31,476 nt of DNA from positions 1 through 31,476 of the forward strand of contig JBJDYU010000059.1 in NCBI GenBank assembly GCA_051867615.1, read 5' to 3'. The stretch is from RGIG5472 sp051867615 (GTDB lineage Bacteria; Bacillota; Clostridia; Oscillospirales; Oscillospiraceae). Made by a program: the position numbers and the translations under genes. Positions within the stretch are counted from its first letter, which is position 1, and each line of letters begins with the position of its first letter. Positions 9,486 to 17,352 of this stretch are shown in pieces. The notes beneath the pieces were generated by a model. The model was not told the DNA's origin, did not search any database, and worked only from the letters and a program-made list of their open reading frames with translations.

Positions 9486-9544
9486 CCCCGCTGAATTCTC
9501 TCCCGCCCGCTGAATTCTCTCCCGCCCGCTGAATTCTCTCCCGC
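9486..9544. repeat. Tandem array of three 19-bp repeats
   Basis: CC followed by three identical head-to-tail copies of CCGCTGAATTCTCTCCCGC (9488-9506, 9507-9525, 9526-9544), immediately after the IS right end. The first 26 bp equal 8410-8435. There is no spacer between units, so it is a minisatellite-like array and not a CRISPR. Confidence 0.9.
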
Positions 9545-9571
9545 GCAGGATTGGTTCCCCGGATTTCCGCG

Positions 9572-9600
9572 TTGAAAAAACGCCGCGGGGCTGTTACAAT
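9572..9600 (+). promoter_or_regulatory. Sigma-A type promoter for queH
   Basis: TTGAAA (9572-9577), 17 bp, TACAAT (9595-9600), ending 28 nt before the queH start. Confidence 0.65.
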
Positions 9601-9628
9601 GGAGAAAACACGTTCTGCGAGGTACGCC

Positions 9629-10195
9629 ATGGAAAATCTCCTGCTGCACTGCTGCTGCGCCCCCTGCTCCGTCTACTGCGTGGATTCCCTCCGCGCCGAA
9701 GGCTTCGAGCCCACCGCCCTCTGGTACAACCCCAATATCCACCCCTATCAGGAGTACGCCGCCCGCCGGGACACCCTCATGGCCTACGCTCCCTCCATCG
9801 GCATGGAGCTGCGCGTCATCGAGGAGTATGGCCTGCGGGACTTCGTGCGCCATGTGGCGGCGGATATCGGCCACCGCTGCGGCTATTGCTACGCCGTGCG
9901 CATGGACCGCACCGCCCGCTACGCGGCGGAACACGGCTTTGCCGCCTTCTCCACCACGCTGCTGGTGAGCCCCTATCAGAACCACGAGGGCATCGTCGAG
10001 GCGGCGGAGCGCGCGGCGAAGGAATACGGCGTTCCCTTCCTCTACCGGGACTTCCGCCCGGGCTTCCGGGAGGGGCAGGCCAAGGCCCGGGCGCTGGGCC
10101 TGTATATGCAGAAATACTGCGGCTGCGTCTTTTCCGAGGAGGACCGCTATCAAAAGCAGATCCGCCGGGACCTGCTGCGGAATCAGGAGGCGTAA
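9629..10195 (+). CDS. queH: Epoxyqueuosine reductase QueH
   Basis: Performs the last step of queuosine synthesis, reducing epoxyqueuosine in tRNA. It is the QueH (formerly DUF208) type, unrelated to QueG. The 188-residue protein has the N-terminal HCCCAPC (residues 7-13), a CGYC pair at C85 and C88, the STTLLVSPYQNHE block (109-120) and a C-terminal YCGC pair (C164, C166). These match the iron-sulfur/metal-binding cysteines of the family. I chose the ATG at 9629 because GAGG lies 7 nt before it and a promoter ends just upstream. It appears monocistronic, with a terminator right after it; no other queuosine genes are in view. Confidence 0.92.
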   Translation: MENLLLHCCCAPCSVYCVDSLRAEGFEPTALWYNPNIHPYQEYAARRDTLMAYAPSIGMELRVIEEYGLRDFVRHVAADIGHRCGYCYAVRMDRTARYAAEHGFAAFSTTLLVSPYQNHEGIVEAAERAAKEYGVPFLYRDFRPGFREGQAKARALGLYMQKYCGCVFSEEDRYQKQIRRDLLRNQEA

Positions 10196-10221
10196 ACCCG
10201 CCGTTCCCCCAAATACGCCGC

Positions 10222-10256
10222 AAAAAGCTCGCCATCAGAGATGGCGAGCTTTTTTC
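10222..10256. terminator. Bidirectional intrinsic terminator after queH
   Basis: Stem AAAAAGCTCGCCAT / ATGGCGAGCTTTTT with a 5-nt loop and a T-run; the A-run on the other side would serve the minus-strand ACT-domain gene ending at 10341. Confidence 0.85.
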
Positions 10257-10340
10257 TGTCCTTTCTTCGCTTCCGCCGCAGATCATGGCGGCGGCATGGC
10301 GCTTGCCTTTCCCTCATATCCTGCAAGGGGGCGCAGGCAA

Positions 10341-10781
10341 TTACAGCGCCATGATCTCGAATTTCACCACGCCCTCCGTTTCGCTGACCCGGGCGAACAG
10401 CTCGTTGGGGTCCCCCACCACCTCCGAGATCTCCGCCGAAATGGTCACCGCGGCGCAGCCGTTGGTGGGGACGCTCTGGTTGATGGTCAGTATATTTGCG
10501 CCGGAGTCGGCAAAAATATCCAGTACATGGGACAGCACGCCCTTGGTGTGCTTCAGCATGGCGGAGACGGTGATGATGCGGTCGGTCTTCATGTCGGTGA
10601 AAGGCCGCACCGCGTCCTTGTACTTATAAAACGCGCTGCGGCTGATGCCCACCAGCCGGGCCGCCTCGCCCACCGTACCGGCCTCGCCCGTCTGCAGCAT
10701 CCGCTTGGCCTCCGCCACCTTCAAAAACACCTCCGGCAGCGCCTCCGCCGCGACGATGTAGTACTCCACCCGCTTCCCCAT
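10341..10781 (-). CDS. ACT domain-containing protein (PheB/UPF0735 type)
   Basis: A 146-residue probable regulator. The N-terminal half includes a helix-turn-helix-like stretch (VGEAARLVGISRSAFYKYK, about 34-52). The C-terminal half (about 70-145) is an ACT domain, a fold that usually binds amino acids (ITVSAMLKHTKGVLSHVL, then GANILTINQSVP). Size and order match the UPF0735/PheB family found near hom/thrB in other Bacillota, although those genes are not here. The ATG at 10781 has AGGAGG 7 nt upstream and a promoter at 10824-10852. The ligand is unknown. Confidence 0.88.
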   Translation of the reverse strand: MGKRVEYYIVAAEALPEVFLKVAEAKRMLQTGEAGTVGEAARLVGISRSAFYKYKDAVRPFTDMKTDRIITVSAMLKHTKGVLSHVLDIFADSGANILTINQSVPTNGCAAVTISAEISEVVGDPNELFARVSETEGVVKFEIMAL

Positions 10782-10823
10782 GTCTGTCCTCCTATAGTGC
10801 GCATTTGTTCTTAATCGAGACAC

Positions 10824-10852
10824 AGTATAGCATATGCCCATTCTCCGCGCAA
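10824..10852 (-). promoter_or_regulatory. Sigma-A type promoter for the ACT-domain gene
   Basis: Minus strand: TTGCGC (10847-10852), 17 bp, TATACT (10824-10829), about 43 nt before the start codon. Confidence 0.65.
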
Positions 10853-10875
10853 GCTTTTTTTGAGGTGACCTGCCC

Positions 10876-11946
10876 ATGAAACCTGAGACCATGGCCCGGA
10901 TGCTGCTGCAGACGGCGTTCATCGCGGTCTGCGGACTGCTGTTCTACCTCGCCGTGCGCTATCTGCTGCGCTGGCTGCTGCCCTTTCTGCTGGCGCTTAT
11001 CTTAAGCGCGGCGCTGGAGCCGGTGATTCTCTGGTGCCGCAGGCATCTGCGCTTCCGCCGTGGCTTCACCGCCGCGGTCTGCACCATTTTGAGCGTAGGG
11101 CTGCTGGGGGCACTGCTGTTCCGGCTTTGCGCGCGGCTGCTGCAGCAGGCCACCGCCCTGCTGACCCGCCTGCCGCTGCTGCTGGCGGAGTTGCCCGCCC
11201 TGCTGGAGCACTGGCAGCTGCGCTGGGACAGTCTCTGCGCCGCCTGCCCGGAGCCGCTGCGCCAGTGGATGGGCTCCTTCGCCGGGCGTATCTCCGACGG
11301 CTCCCTTTCCCTGCTCACCGACTGGTCGGGAGAACTGCTGTCCTCCCTGCCCTCTCTGGTGGCGTTTCTGCCGGATGCAGTCCTCTGCTTCGCCACCACG
11401 GTGCTGGCCATTTTCTACACCTCCTCCCGCTATCCGGAGATCCGCGCCTTTCTCCGCCGCCAGATCCCGCCCCATCACCGGGCGGAGGCCAGCGGCGTCA
11501 AGCAGAACATCTGCGCCACCATGGGCAAATGGCTGCGGGCCCAGGCCCTGCTGTGGCTGATGACCTTCCTGGTGCTGCTGGCGGGCCTGCTGCTGCTCCG
11601 TGTGCCCTATGCGCTGCTGCTGGCCTTTCTCATCGCCTTTGTGGACCTGCTGCCGGTGCTTGGCACGGGCACGGTGCTGCTGCCCTGGGCAGCGCTGGCC
11701 TTTCTCGCCGGGAGAGGCCCCTTCGCCGTGGGGCTGCTGGCGCTGCAGCTCGTTTTGCTGCTGCAGCGGAGCCTGCTGGAGCCGAAACTCCTGGCCTCCC
11801 AGGCGGGCCTGCCGCCCATCGCGGCGCTCTTTGCCATGTATCTCGGCTTCTGCTCCATGGGCATCGCCGGCATGATCCTCTTTCCCATGCTGCTGTTGCT
11901 GCTCAAGCAGCTGCAGGACGAGGACTACATCCGGCTGTGGAAATAA
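10876..11946 (+). CDS. AI-2E family permease, YtvI-like sporulation membrane protein
   Basis: A 356-residue polytopic membrane protein of the AI-2E transporter (PF01594) superfamily. It has two helices near the N-terminus (about 12-50), one at 63-85, a soluble region (about 90-155), and a cluster of helices from 210 to 350. Family-like patches include the C-terminal LVLLLQRSLLEPKLLASQAG stretch, where exporters of this family conserve a PKILG-like motif, and DLLPVLGTG (256-264). Clostridial and Bacillus members of this type are annotated as sporulation protein YtvI; the transported substrate is not established. GAGGTG lies 9 nt before the ATG. It diverges from the ACT-domain gene. Confidence 0.82.
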   Translation: MKPETMARMLLQTAFIAVCGLLFYLAVRYLLRWLLPFLLALILSAALEPVILWCRRHLRFRRGFTAAVCTILSVGLLGALLFRLCARLLQQATALLTRLPLLLAELPALLEHWQLRWDSLCAACPEPLRQWMGSFAGRISDGSLSLLTDWSGELLSSLPSLVAFLPDAVLCFATTVLAIFYTSSRYPEIRAFLRRQIPPHHRAEASGVKQNICATMGKWLRAQALLWLMTFLVLLAGLLLLRVPYALLLAFLIAFVDLLPVLGTGTVLLPWAALAFLAGRGPFAVGLLALQLVLLLQRSLLEPKLLASQAGLPPIAALFAMYLGFCSMGIAGMILFPMLLLLLKQLQDEDYIRLWK

Positions 11947-11967
11947 GGGGGCAATACTTCGCCAAAC

Positions 11968-12000
11968 AAAAAAGGAAGCGGACGCGCTGCGTCCGCTTCC
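11968..12000 (-). terminator. Intrinsic terminator of the penicillin-binding protein gene
   Basis: 12-bp stem GGAAGCGGACGC / GCGTCCGCTTCC with a 3-nt loop. On the minus strand it is followed by a run of six T (11968-11973). It lies 14 nt past the stop at 12014. The plus side lacks a T-run. Confidence 0.85.
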
Positions 12001-12013
12001 CTTGTGTATAAAG

Positions 12014-14452
12014 CTATTCGCCGTTGTCCTCCGGCACATCCCCCGGCTCATCCGGGTCCTCGTCCTCCGGTTCCTCCGGGGGCAGCGCCTCGTTTCCGTG
12101 GACGGGACAGCCGTCCTCCGGCACAGAGGAGATCAGATATGGGGAGTCCGCCACCACTTCCTCCGCCAGCGTCTCCCGTTGGTAATTCAGCAGGGTGCCC
12201 TGGATCACGGAGGAGGCGGGACAGGCGTCGGTAGCCGGGCAGTTGCCCTCGGTGCAGAAGCCGTTGCTCTCCACGTGCAGGTTGCACGTCTCCGTCGGCG
12301 CGTAAGCCGCGGGGACGGTGATGGTACGGCAGCGGCTGCCGCGGACGTCCGCGGCGCAGGCGTCGGTGGCGAGCAGACCGCTGTCAAGGCACAGCGTCAC
12401 CTGCACCGTGTCGCTGGCGCGGGCGGTAAAGTCCTTCCGCCCCAGGCCCTCATGCACCTGGCTCATGACCTTCTTCCACAGGCTCACCGCCGGGTTGGTG
12501 CCGCCGGTGCGGATGCTCTCGTTGTACTCATAGCCGCACCAGACCGCGCCCACATAGTAGGGGGTCATGCCCACGAAATAGCGGTCGTAGTTGTCGGTGG
12601 TGGTACCGGTCTTGCCGGCCACGGGCATATTGCTGAGCTTGGCGCCGCCGGCGTTGCCGTTGCTCACCACGCCCTTGAGCAGCTCCGTCATGTAGTAGGC
12701 GGTGCTCTCGCTCATGGCAGCCCAGGATTCGGATTCATTCTCCAGAATCACGTTGCCCTTGTTGTCCTCCACCCGGGTATAGGTCCGGGGGGTGGTGTAG
12801 ATGCCGTTGTTGACGAAGGCGGAGTAGGCCGCCGCCATCTGCTCCGTGGTGACGCCACGGGTCAGGCCGCCCAGCGCCAGGGACGCGGAGTTCAGATCGT
12901 CGTTGACGAGGGTGGTAAAGCCCAGCTTCTCCTTCATGAACAGGAAGGAGTTCTCCACGCCCAGCTTCTCGTTGATGCGCACGGCGGCAGTGTTCATGGA
13001 CTGCTCAAGGGCGGTCTGGATGGTCACAAGACCGCTGTAGGTGTTGTCGTAGTTTTTCGGCCAGGGCTTGTCGTTCAGCAGGCGCACCGGCGCGTCGTCC
13101 ACGATGGAGCCGACGGTGATGGTGCCGTTCTCAATGGCCGGGGCGTAGGTGGAGATGGGCTTGATGGCGGAGCCGCAGGGCCGGCGGACCGTGGCAAGGT
13201 TCTGGGTGCGGCTTGCGGTCTTTTCGCCCACGCCGCCCACCATGGCCTTCACCTCTCCGGTGTAGGGGTCGATAATGGTGATGGCCGCCTGCATCTGCCT
13301 GCCGGTGGCGCTGGAGATATAGGGGGTGTTGTTCAGGTCCTCAAAGACGGCCTCCGCCTTCTCCTGGATGCTCAGGTCCACCGTGGCGTAGATCTTATAG
13401 CCGCCGTTGAAAAGCAGGGACTGGGCCGTCTGGTAGGAGTAGCCCAGCTCGTCCTGCATTCCGCTGAGCACGTCCGCGATGATCTGGTCCACGATATAGG
13501 AGTAGACGTGGCCCTCGGTACTGGTGGTCTCGTTGCCGCTGCTCTCCCGGTCGCCCACGAAGTCCAGCTCCTCCGCCTTGGCGGCCTCGGCCTCCTCCTC
13601 GGTGATGTAGCCCAGCTCCACCATTTTGTCCAGGATGGTGCGCTGGCGCTTCTGGTTCTGGTCGCGGCTCCAGCCGTCGTTGTCGTTCATGGGGTTATAC
13701 TGGGAGGGGTTGTTGGTGATGCCCACGATGCAGGCCGCCTCCGCCAATGTCAGCTCCGAGGCGTCCTTTCCGAAGTAGGTCTCCGCCGCGGCGCCGATGC
13801 CGTAGCTGCTGGAGCCGAAGTAGACGGTGTTGAGATACATCTCCAGTATCTCGTATTTGTCGTCATACCGTTTTTCCAGCTCCAGCGCCCGGAAGATCTC
13901 CAGCACCTTGCGCTTGATGGTATCCTGCCGGTCCTCCGTCAGGTTCTTGATGAGCTGCTGGGTCAGCGTGGAGCCGCCGAAGGAGCTGTCGCCGGTAAAC
14001 GCCACCATGAGCACCGCCTTGGCCGTGCGGGGCCAGTCCACGCCGTTGTGCTTGAAAAAGCGCTGGTCCTCGATGGCCACCACCGCCTGCCACACATAGT
14101 CCGGCAGGTCCTCGATATTCACGAGCTTGCGGTTCTCGGTGCCGTAGAGCTTCTGCAGCTCCTGCCACTCGCCGTTCTCATCCTGATAGAGGATGGAGGA
14201 GGTCAGCTTCTGGCTGATGGCGTCCGCGTCGATGGGGATCTCAGGCCCCAGCACGTGCTTGACGTAGTACATGAAAATACCCGCAAACATGATGGCGGTG
14301 GTCAGGAAGATCAGCAGCAGGGTCCGGATAATGAACCCGGCGTTGCCCTTCCTCGCCTTTTTCTTATTATGTATCTTTCGATTGGTGCCCTGCTGTCTGT
14401 TCTCCCGATACACCTGCTCCGTCTCGCGGCGGCCGCGGGTCTCTCGCTCCAT
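12014..14452 (-). CDS. Class A penicillin-binding protein (PBP1A family), transglycosylase/transpeptidase
   Basis: A bifunctional enzyme that polymerises and cross-links peptidoglycan on the outer face of the membrane. Of 812 residues, a basic cytoplasmic tail comes first, then one transmembrane anchor (about 40-64). The GT51 transglycosylase domain (about 85-275) has the catalytic glutamate E128 in AIEDQRFFKH and the GGSTLTQQLIKN motif (159-170). The transpeptidase domain has the active-site SAIK (S428-K431), SMN (485-487) and KTGTT (614-618). The C-terminal tail, from about 690, has eight cysteines and ends in an acidic Pro/Glu-rich stretch. I chose the ATG at 14452 because GGAGGTG precedes it by 8 nt; longer frames enter the promoter. 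Confidence 0.95.
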   Translation of the reverse strand: MERETRGRRETEQVYRENRQQGTNRKIHNKKKARKGNAGFIIRTLLLIFLTTAIMFAGIFMYYVKHVLGPEIPIDADAISQKLTSSILYQDENGEWQELQKLYGTENRKLVNIEDLPDYVWQAVVAIEDQRFFKHNGVDWPRTAKAVLMVAFTGDSSFGGSTLTQQLIKNLTEDRQDTIKRKVLEIFRALELEKRYDDKYEILEMYLNTVYFGSSSYGIGAAAETYFGKDASELTLAEAACIVGITNNPSQYNPMNDNDGWSRDQNQKRQRTILDKMVELGYITEEEAEAAKAEELDFVGDRESSGNETTSTEGHVYSYIVDQIIADVLSGMQDELGYSYQTAQSLLFNGGYKIYATVDLSIQEKAEAVFEDLNNTPYISSATGRQMQAAITIIDPYTGEVKAMVGGVGEKTASRTQNLATVRRPCGSAIKPISTYAPAIENGTITVGSIVDDAPVRLLNDKPWPKNYDNTYSGLVTIQTALEQSMNTAAVRINEKLGVENSFLFMKEKLGFTTLVNDDLNSASLALGGLTRGVTTEQMAAAYSAFVNNGIYTTPRTYTRVEDNKGNVILENESESWAAMSESTAYYMTELLKGVVSNGNAGGAKLSNMPVAGKTGTTTDNYDRYFVGMTPYYVGAVWCGYEYNESIRTGGTNPAVSLWKKVMSQVHEGLGRKDFTARASDTVQVTLCLDSGLLATDACAADVRGSRCRTITVPAAYAPTETCNLHVESNGFCTEGNCPATDACPASSVIQGTLLNYQRETLAEEVVADSPYLISSVPEDGCPVHGNEALPPEEPEDEDPDEPGDVPEDNGE

Positions 14453-14509
14453 CACAGAACACCTCCTTTCATCTTTTTCGTAAAACATGGCAAACAAACA
14501 AATCGCGCC

Positions 14510-14540
14510 ATTGTAAGAGTATTGTACCACAGCCTGTCAA
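14510..14540 (-). promoter_or_regulatory. Probable promoter of the penicillin-binding protein gene
   Basis: Minus strand TTGACA (14535-14540) and TACAAT (14510-14515) with a 19-bp spacer, two longer than ideal, about 58 nt before the start codon. Confidence 0.5.
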
Positions 14541-14755
14541 CCGGCGCTACAGCGGCTTTTCCGCGCTGTAAATCCTTTGTTTTTTCAGTTTTTCCCGTTT
14601 TCATCCGTTTTTATTCCATTTGCGTTCCATTTTTGCCGCATTTTCTTCCCGCGAAGCCGCCGCACTGGCAGTTTTTGCACCTCCCGCGTCGACGCCGCGT
14701 ATACTGCAAAGAGGGCCGCCGGAACGCGCTGGTGGAAAATCCCTTCGGCGGAGAC
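14541..14755. other. Divergent intergenic stretch without a recognised gene
   Basis: Part of the 361-nt gap between the divergent PBP and DUF1292 genes. It is more T-rich than its surroundings (several TTTTT runs near 14575-14650). A short inverted repeat TACAGCG / CGCTGTA lies at about 14548-14571. I see no ribosome site with a convincing frame, and no known RNA. Confidence 0.5.
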
Positions 14756-14784
14756 TTGTTTTTTTCCTGCAAAGCAGGTACAAT
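14756..14784 (+). promoter_or_regulatory. Sigma-A type promoter for the DUF1292 gene
   Basis: TTGTTT (14756-14761), 17 bp, TACAAT (14779-14784), 29 nt before the start codon. Confidence 0.65.
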
Positions 14785-14813
14785 AGGGATATCAAACGCG
14801 GGAGGTATCCGAT

Positions 14814-15101
14814 ATGAGCGAAGAATACGGTCCTGATTTCATCACCATCGTGGACGACGACGGCAACGAGATCGAGCTGGAGTATGTGGACGCGCTGGAG
14901 CATGAGGGCGTCACCTACACGGCGTTCTTTCCCGCGGTGGAGGAAGGCGCGGACGAGGAGGGCGAGGAGTACGGCCTGATCATCCTGCGCTCCGAGGAGG
15001 AGAACGGCGAGACCTATCTCAACACGGTGGACGACGAGGAGCTGCTGGAGACCGTGTATGAGCTGTTCATGCAGCGCTTCCTGGAGGACGAGGCGGATTG
15101 A
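14814..15101 (+). CDS. DUF1292 domain-containing acidic protein (YrzB-like)
   Basis: A 95-residue, strongly acidic cytoplasmic protein. The start FITIVDDDGNEIELEYVDAL, the middle YTAFFPA and the YGLIILRSEEENGE and YLNTVDDEELLETVYELF segments follow the DUF1292 pattern. In many Bacillota this gene sits with yrrK/ruvX and a Fur-like regulator; here it is alone. Function unknown. GGAGGT lies 8 nt before the ATG, and a promoter lies directly upstream. Confidence 0.88.
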   Translation: MSEEYGPDFITIVDDDGNEIELEYVDALEHEGVTYTAFFPAVEEGADEEGEEYGLIILRSEEENGETYLNTVDDEELLETVYELFMQRFLEDEAD

Positions 15102-15130
15102 CCGCCGCTGGAAGGACGCGCTTTTGAAGC

Positions 15131-15164
15131 CACGCCCTGCGGGGTGCGTGACGGGCCTTTTTTT
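15131..15164 (+). terminator. Probable terminator after the DUF1292 gene
   Basis: Weak stem CACGC / GCGTG (15131-15135 and 15146-15150), or alternatively GCCC / GGGC, followed by seven T at 15158-15164. The T-run is clear; the stem is imperfect. Confidence 0.45.
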
Positions 15165-15185
15165 AACCCACATTTAGTTATAAGG

Positions 15186-15364
15186 GACGCCGGATCAATG
15201 CGTGGTTTGCAGGCCTCCCGGCCGCCTCGGCGGCTGGAAGTTGGAAGCAGTAAAGCGTGTTGGAGGCAACCCACCTGCTTCGAATGGTGCAGGTTATAAC
15301 GGGGTCCGCACGGCCATTGCGGGGCGACGAAAATGACGAGCCGGGGATTTTCCCCGGCTCTTTT
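15186..15364 (+). ncRNA. Structured small RNA candidate, 6S (SsrS)-like layout
   Basis: A stretch of about 180 nt with no coding potential, closed by complementary ends and followed by a terminator. Pairings seen: CGCC 15188-15191 / GGCG 15323-15326; CAATG 15196-15200 / CATTG 15315-15319; CGTG 15201-15204 / CACG 15309-15312; GCCTCC 15213-15218 / GGAGGC 15262-15267; apical hairpin 15218-15237 with a CTCG loop; and a hairpin ACCTGC 15273-15278 / GCAGGT 15289-15294 on the 3' side of a central loop. A TATAAG -10-like box lies at 15179-15184, with a poor -35. The long rod with a central bubble and a 3'-side hairpin resembles 6S RNA, the RNA polymerase regulator. I do not recognise a diagnostic sequence, so the family name is tentative. 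Confidence 0.45.
15338..15364 (+). terminator. Intrinsic terminator of the small RNA
   Basis: Perfect 10-bp stem GAGCCGGGGA / TCCCCGGCTC with a TTT loop, then TTTT. Confidence 0.85.
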
Positions 15365-15459
15365 CCGTCTCCCGGCGGAAGGGCGCGGACGCAGCCCTGC
15401 TGAACGCCGGCAAAATCCCCCTCTCCCCTCATTTTTACGCTTTTCGGCAGAAATTTCAC

Positions 15460-15488
15460 TTGCGTTACAGCCGCGCATCCTCTATAAT
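15460..15488 (+). promoter_or_regulatory. Sigma-A type promoter of the foldase gene
   Basis: TTGCGT (15460-15465), 17 bp, and a perfect TATAAT (15483-15488), 82 nt before the ATG. The 94 nt between the RNA terminator and this promoter show nothing else. Confidence 0.8.
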
Positions 15489-15570
15489 ATCATGGTACAT
15501 ATTTTCATATGTACGCGTTTTGCGTACGCGCAAACATTTTCCCATAGTTTTTGAGAGGAATGATAACGAC

Positions 15571-17109
15571 ATGAGTGCATCGAGAGAAAAGAAGGCCCGC
15601 CAGCAGCTGAACGCCAGCGGCTATGTGGACCCCAAGAAGATCAAGGCGGAGGAAGAACGCAAGGCCGCGAAGCGCAGCAATCTGCTGTACGGCTCCATCG
15701 CGGTGCTGTTCGTGGTGGTGGCGGTCTTCGTCATCGTCTGGAACTCCGGCGTCATCCAGAGAAACGCCACCGCCGTCACCATCGACGGCGAAAAGTATAC
15801 CGCGGCGGAGATGAGCTATTTCTACCACGACAGCTATAACCAGTGGTATCAGCAGATGGGTTCCTACGCCAGCTACTTCGGCCTGGACACCTCCGCTCCC
15901 CTGGACAGCCAGATCTACAGCGAGGAGACCGGCGAGACCTGGGCGGACTACTTCTGCGCCCAGGGCGTGGAAAACATGAAGTGGACCATCGCCGCTTATA
16001 ACGAAGCCATGGCCAACGGCTATGAGTGGTCCGATGAGGACGAGCAGTCCGTCGCCGACACCAAGGCGATGCTGCAGAGCTATGCCGAGGCCAACGGCGT
16101 GAGCTACAAGACCTTCCTGAAGTATTACTACGGCAACCTCATCACCGAGGGCGTCTACGAGAAGTTCCTCCGTATGCAGATCGTGGCCGACAACTATGCC
16201 AGCGAGATCTACAACGGCTTCTCCTATGATGAAAGCGAGCTTGCCCAGTACTACGAGGAGAACAAGCTGGACTTCGACGTGGCGGACTATGAGCTGGTCA
16301 CCGTGGACGGCTCCGTCGCCACCACGGACGAGGACGGCAACGAGGTGGAGGTCACCGACGAGATGAGCGCCGAGGCCATGGACAAGGCCAGGGCCGACGC
16401 CGAGAGCATCCTCGCGGCCTATCAGGAGGGCGGCGATCTGGAAACTCTCGCTGAGGACGCGGAGAGCTATTCCGCCACCTACAGCAACAAGACCGGCGCT
16501 TCCTACTCCAGCAGCGACATTCTGGACTGGGTCTTTGACGACGCCCGCGAGGACGGCGACACCACCATCATCGAGGGCGACAGCAGCGTGAGCGTGGTGG
16601 TCTTCCACAGCCGCGGCCGCCAGAACTACAACACCGTGGACGTGCGCCACATCCTGGTGCGGGTGGACTCCTCCTCCCTTGACAGCGAGTCCGAGACCTA
16701 TGACGCCGACCTGCAGGCGCTGAAGGACGAGGCCAAGGCCGAAGCCGACAGCATCCTCCAGCAGTGGGAGAGCGGCGAAAAGACCGAGGCGAGCTTCGCC
16801 GCCCTGGCGGACGAGCTTTCCGACGACAGCGCCGAGGGCGGTCTGTACACCCAGGTCGCCAAGGGCGACATGGTCACCGAGTTCAACGACTGGATCTTCG
16901 CGGAGGGCCGCAAGAGCGGCGACGTGGAAGTGATCTACGCCGAGCAGACCGGCTACCATGTCATGTACTTCGTGGGCGAGAACACGCCTTACTGGCAGGT
17001 GCAGGTGGAGGACACCCTCCGCAATGACGCCTACAGCGCGTGGTCCGCGGCCCTCGTGGAGAACATGACGGCGGAGACCGGCTCCGGCATGAAGCACGTC
17101 AAGGCTTGA
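15571..17109 (+). CDS. PrsA/PpiC-like membrane-anchored peptidyl-prolyl isomerase
   Basis: A 512-residue foldase that would act outside the membrane on secreted proteins. It has a charged cytoplasmic tail (1-35) and a signal-anchor helix (about 39-58) with no lipobox cysteine, so it is anchored by the helix, unlike lipoprotein PrsA. A long acidic SurA/PrsA-like helical region follows (about 65-340), then a PpiC/parvulin domain (about 355-475) beginning VDVRHILVRVD and including EGGLYTQVAKGDMV and TGYHVMYF. The parvulin domain has an inserted Asp/Glu-rich segment. The ATG at 15571 is chosen because the promoter overlaps any longer reading; GAGAGG lies upstream. It is monocistronic, with a terminator after it. 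Confidence 0.88.
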   Translation: MSASREKKARQQLNASGYVDPKKIKAEEERKAAKRSNLLYGSIAVLFVVVAVFVIVWNSGVIQRNATAVTIDGEKYTAAEMSYFYHDSYNQWYQQMGSYASYFGLDTSAPLDSQIYSEETGETWADYFCAQGVENMKWTIAAYNEAMANGYEWSDEDEQSVADTKAMLQSYAEANGVSYKTFLKYYYGNLITEGVYEKFLRMQIVADNYASEIYNGFSYDESELAQYYEENKLDFDVADYELVTVDGSVATTDEDGNEVEVTDEMSAEAMDKARADAESILAAYQEGGDLETLAEDAESYSATYSNKTGASYSSSDILDWVFDDAREDGDTTIIEGDSSVSVVVFHSRGRQNYNTVDVRHILVRVDSSSLDSESETYDADLQALKDEAKAEADSILQQWESGEKTEASFAALADELSDDSAEGGLYTQVAKGDMVTEFNDWIFAEGRKSGDVEVIYAEQTGYHVMYFVGENTPYWQVQVEDTLRNDAYSAWSAALVENMTAETGSGMKHVKA

Positions 17110-17186
17110 TCCGATACAGCTCTCCGGTGAGAGCGGACGGTTTTCCCCCTCCCGCTTTCCCCGACAGATTCGTATAAGTCAGCCAG

Positions 17187-17220
17187 AAGCCGGCCTTGCA
17201 GCAGCGGGGCCGGCTTTTTT
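17187..17220 (+). terminator. Intrinsic terminator of the foldase gene
   Basis: Stem AAGCCGGCC / GGCCGGCTT with a 12-nt loop and six T. Confidence 0.85.
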
Positions 17221-17352
17221 CCGGTCCTATGGGCCGGGCGCGGAGAACCGCTTGCTTACTATAAATTGCGCGGCTTCTCCGCACGGCGGACGCGCCGGAC
17301 GGAAGCCGCGCCGGGAGTGACGCTCCTCCCGGGCAGAAAGGAAGAAAGCCAT

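Noticed and set aside
9486..9544. CRISPR array
   Set aside because: The 19-bp units are directly adjacent with no spacers, there are only three full copies here, and no cas genes are nearby.
8436..9544. Composite transposon, prophage or integrative element
   Set aside because: Only one IS is present, no cargo, integrase, phage or conjugation genes are seen, and flanking genes have uniform composition.
12002..14836. 944-codon open frame on the plus strand
   Set aside because: It is antisense to the penicillin-binding protein, whose motifs are all intact; the composition (Gly, Val, His, Ala rich) is typical of a GC-rich shadow frame.
15186..15364. SRP RNA, tmRNA, RNase P RNA or T-box leader
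   Set aside because: No SRP GGAAG-tetraloop domain with its GGTCAGG side, no tmRNA tRNA-like ends, no RNase P core motifs, and no T-box AGGGTGG bulge. It also ends in a terminator 95 nt before the next promoter, so it is not a leader of the foldase gene.
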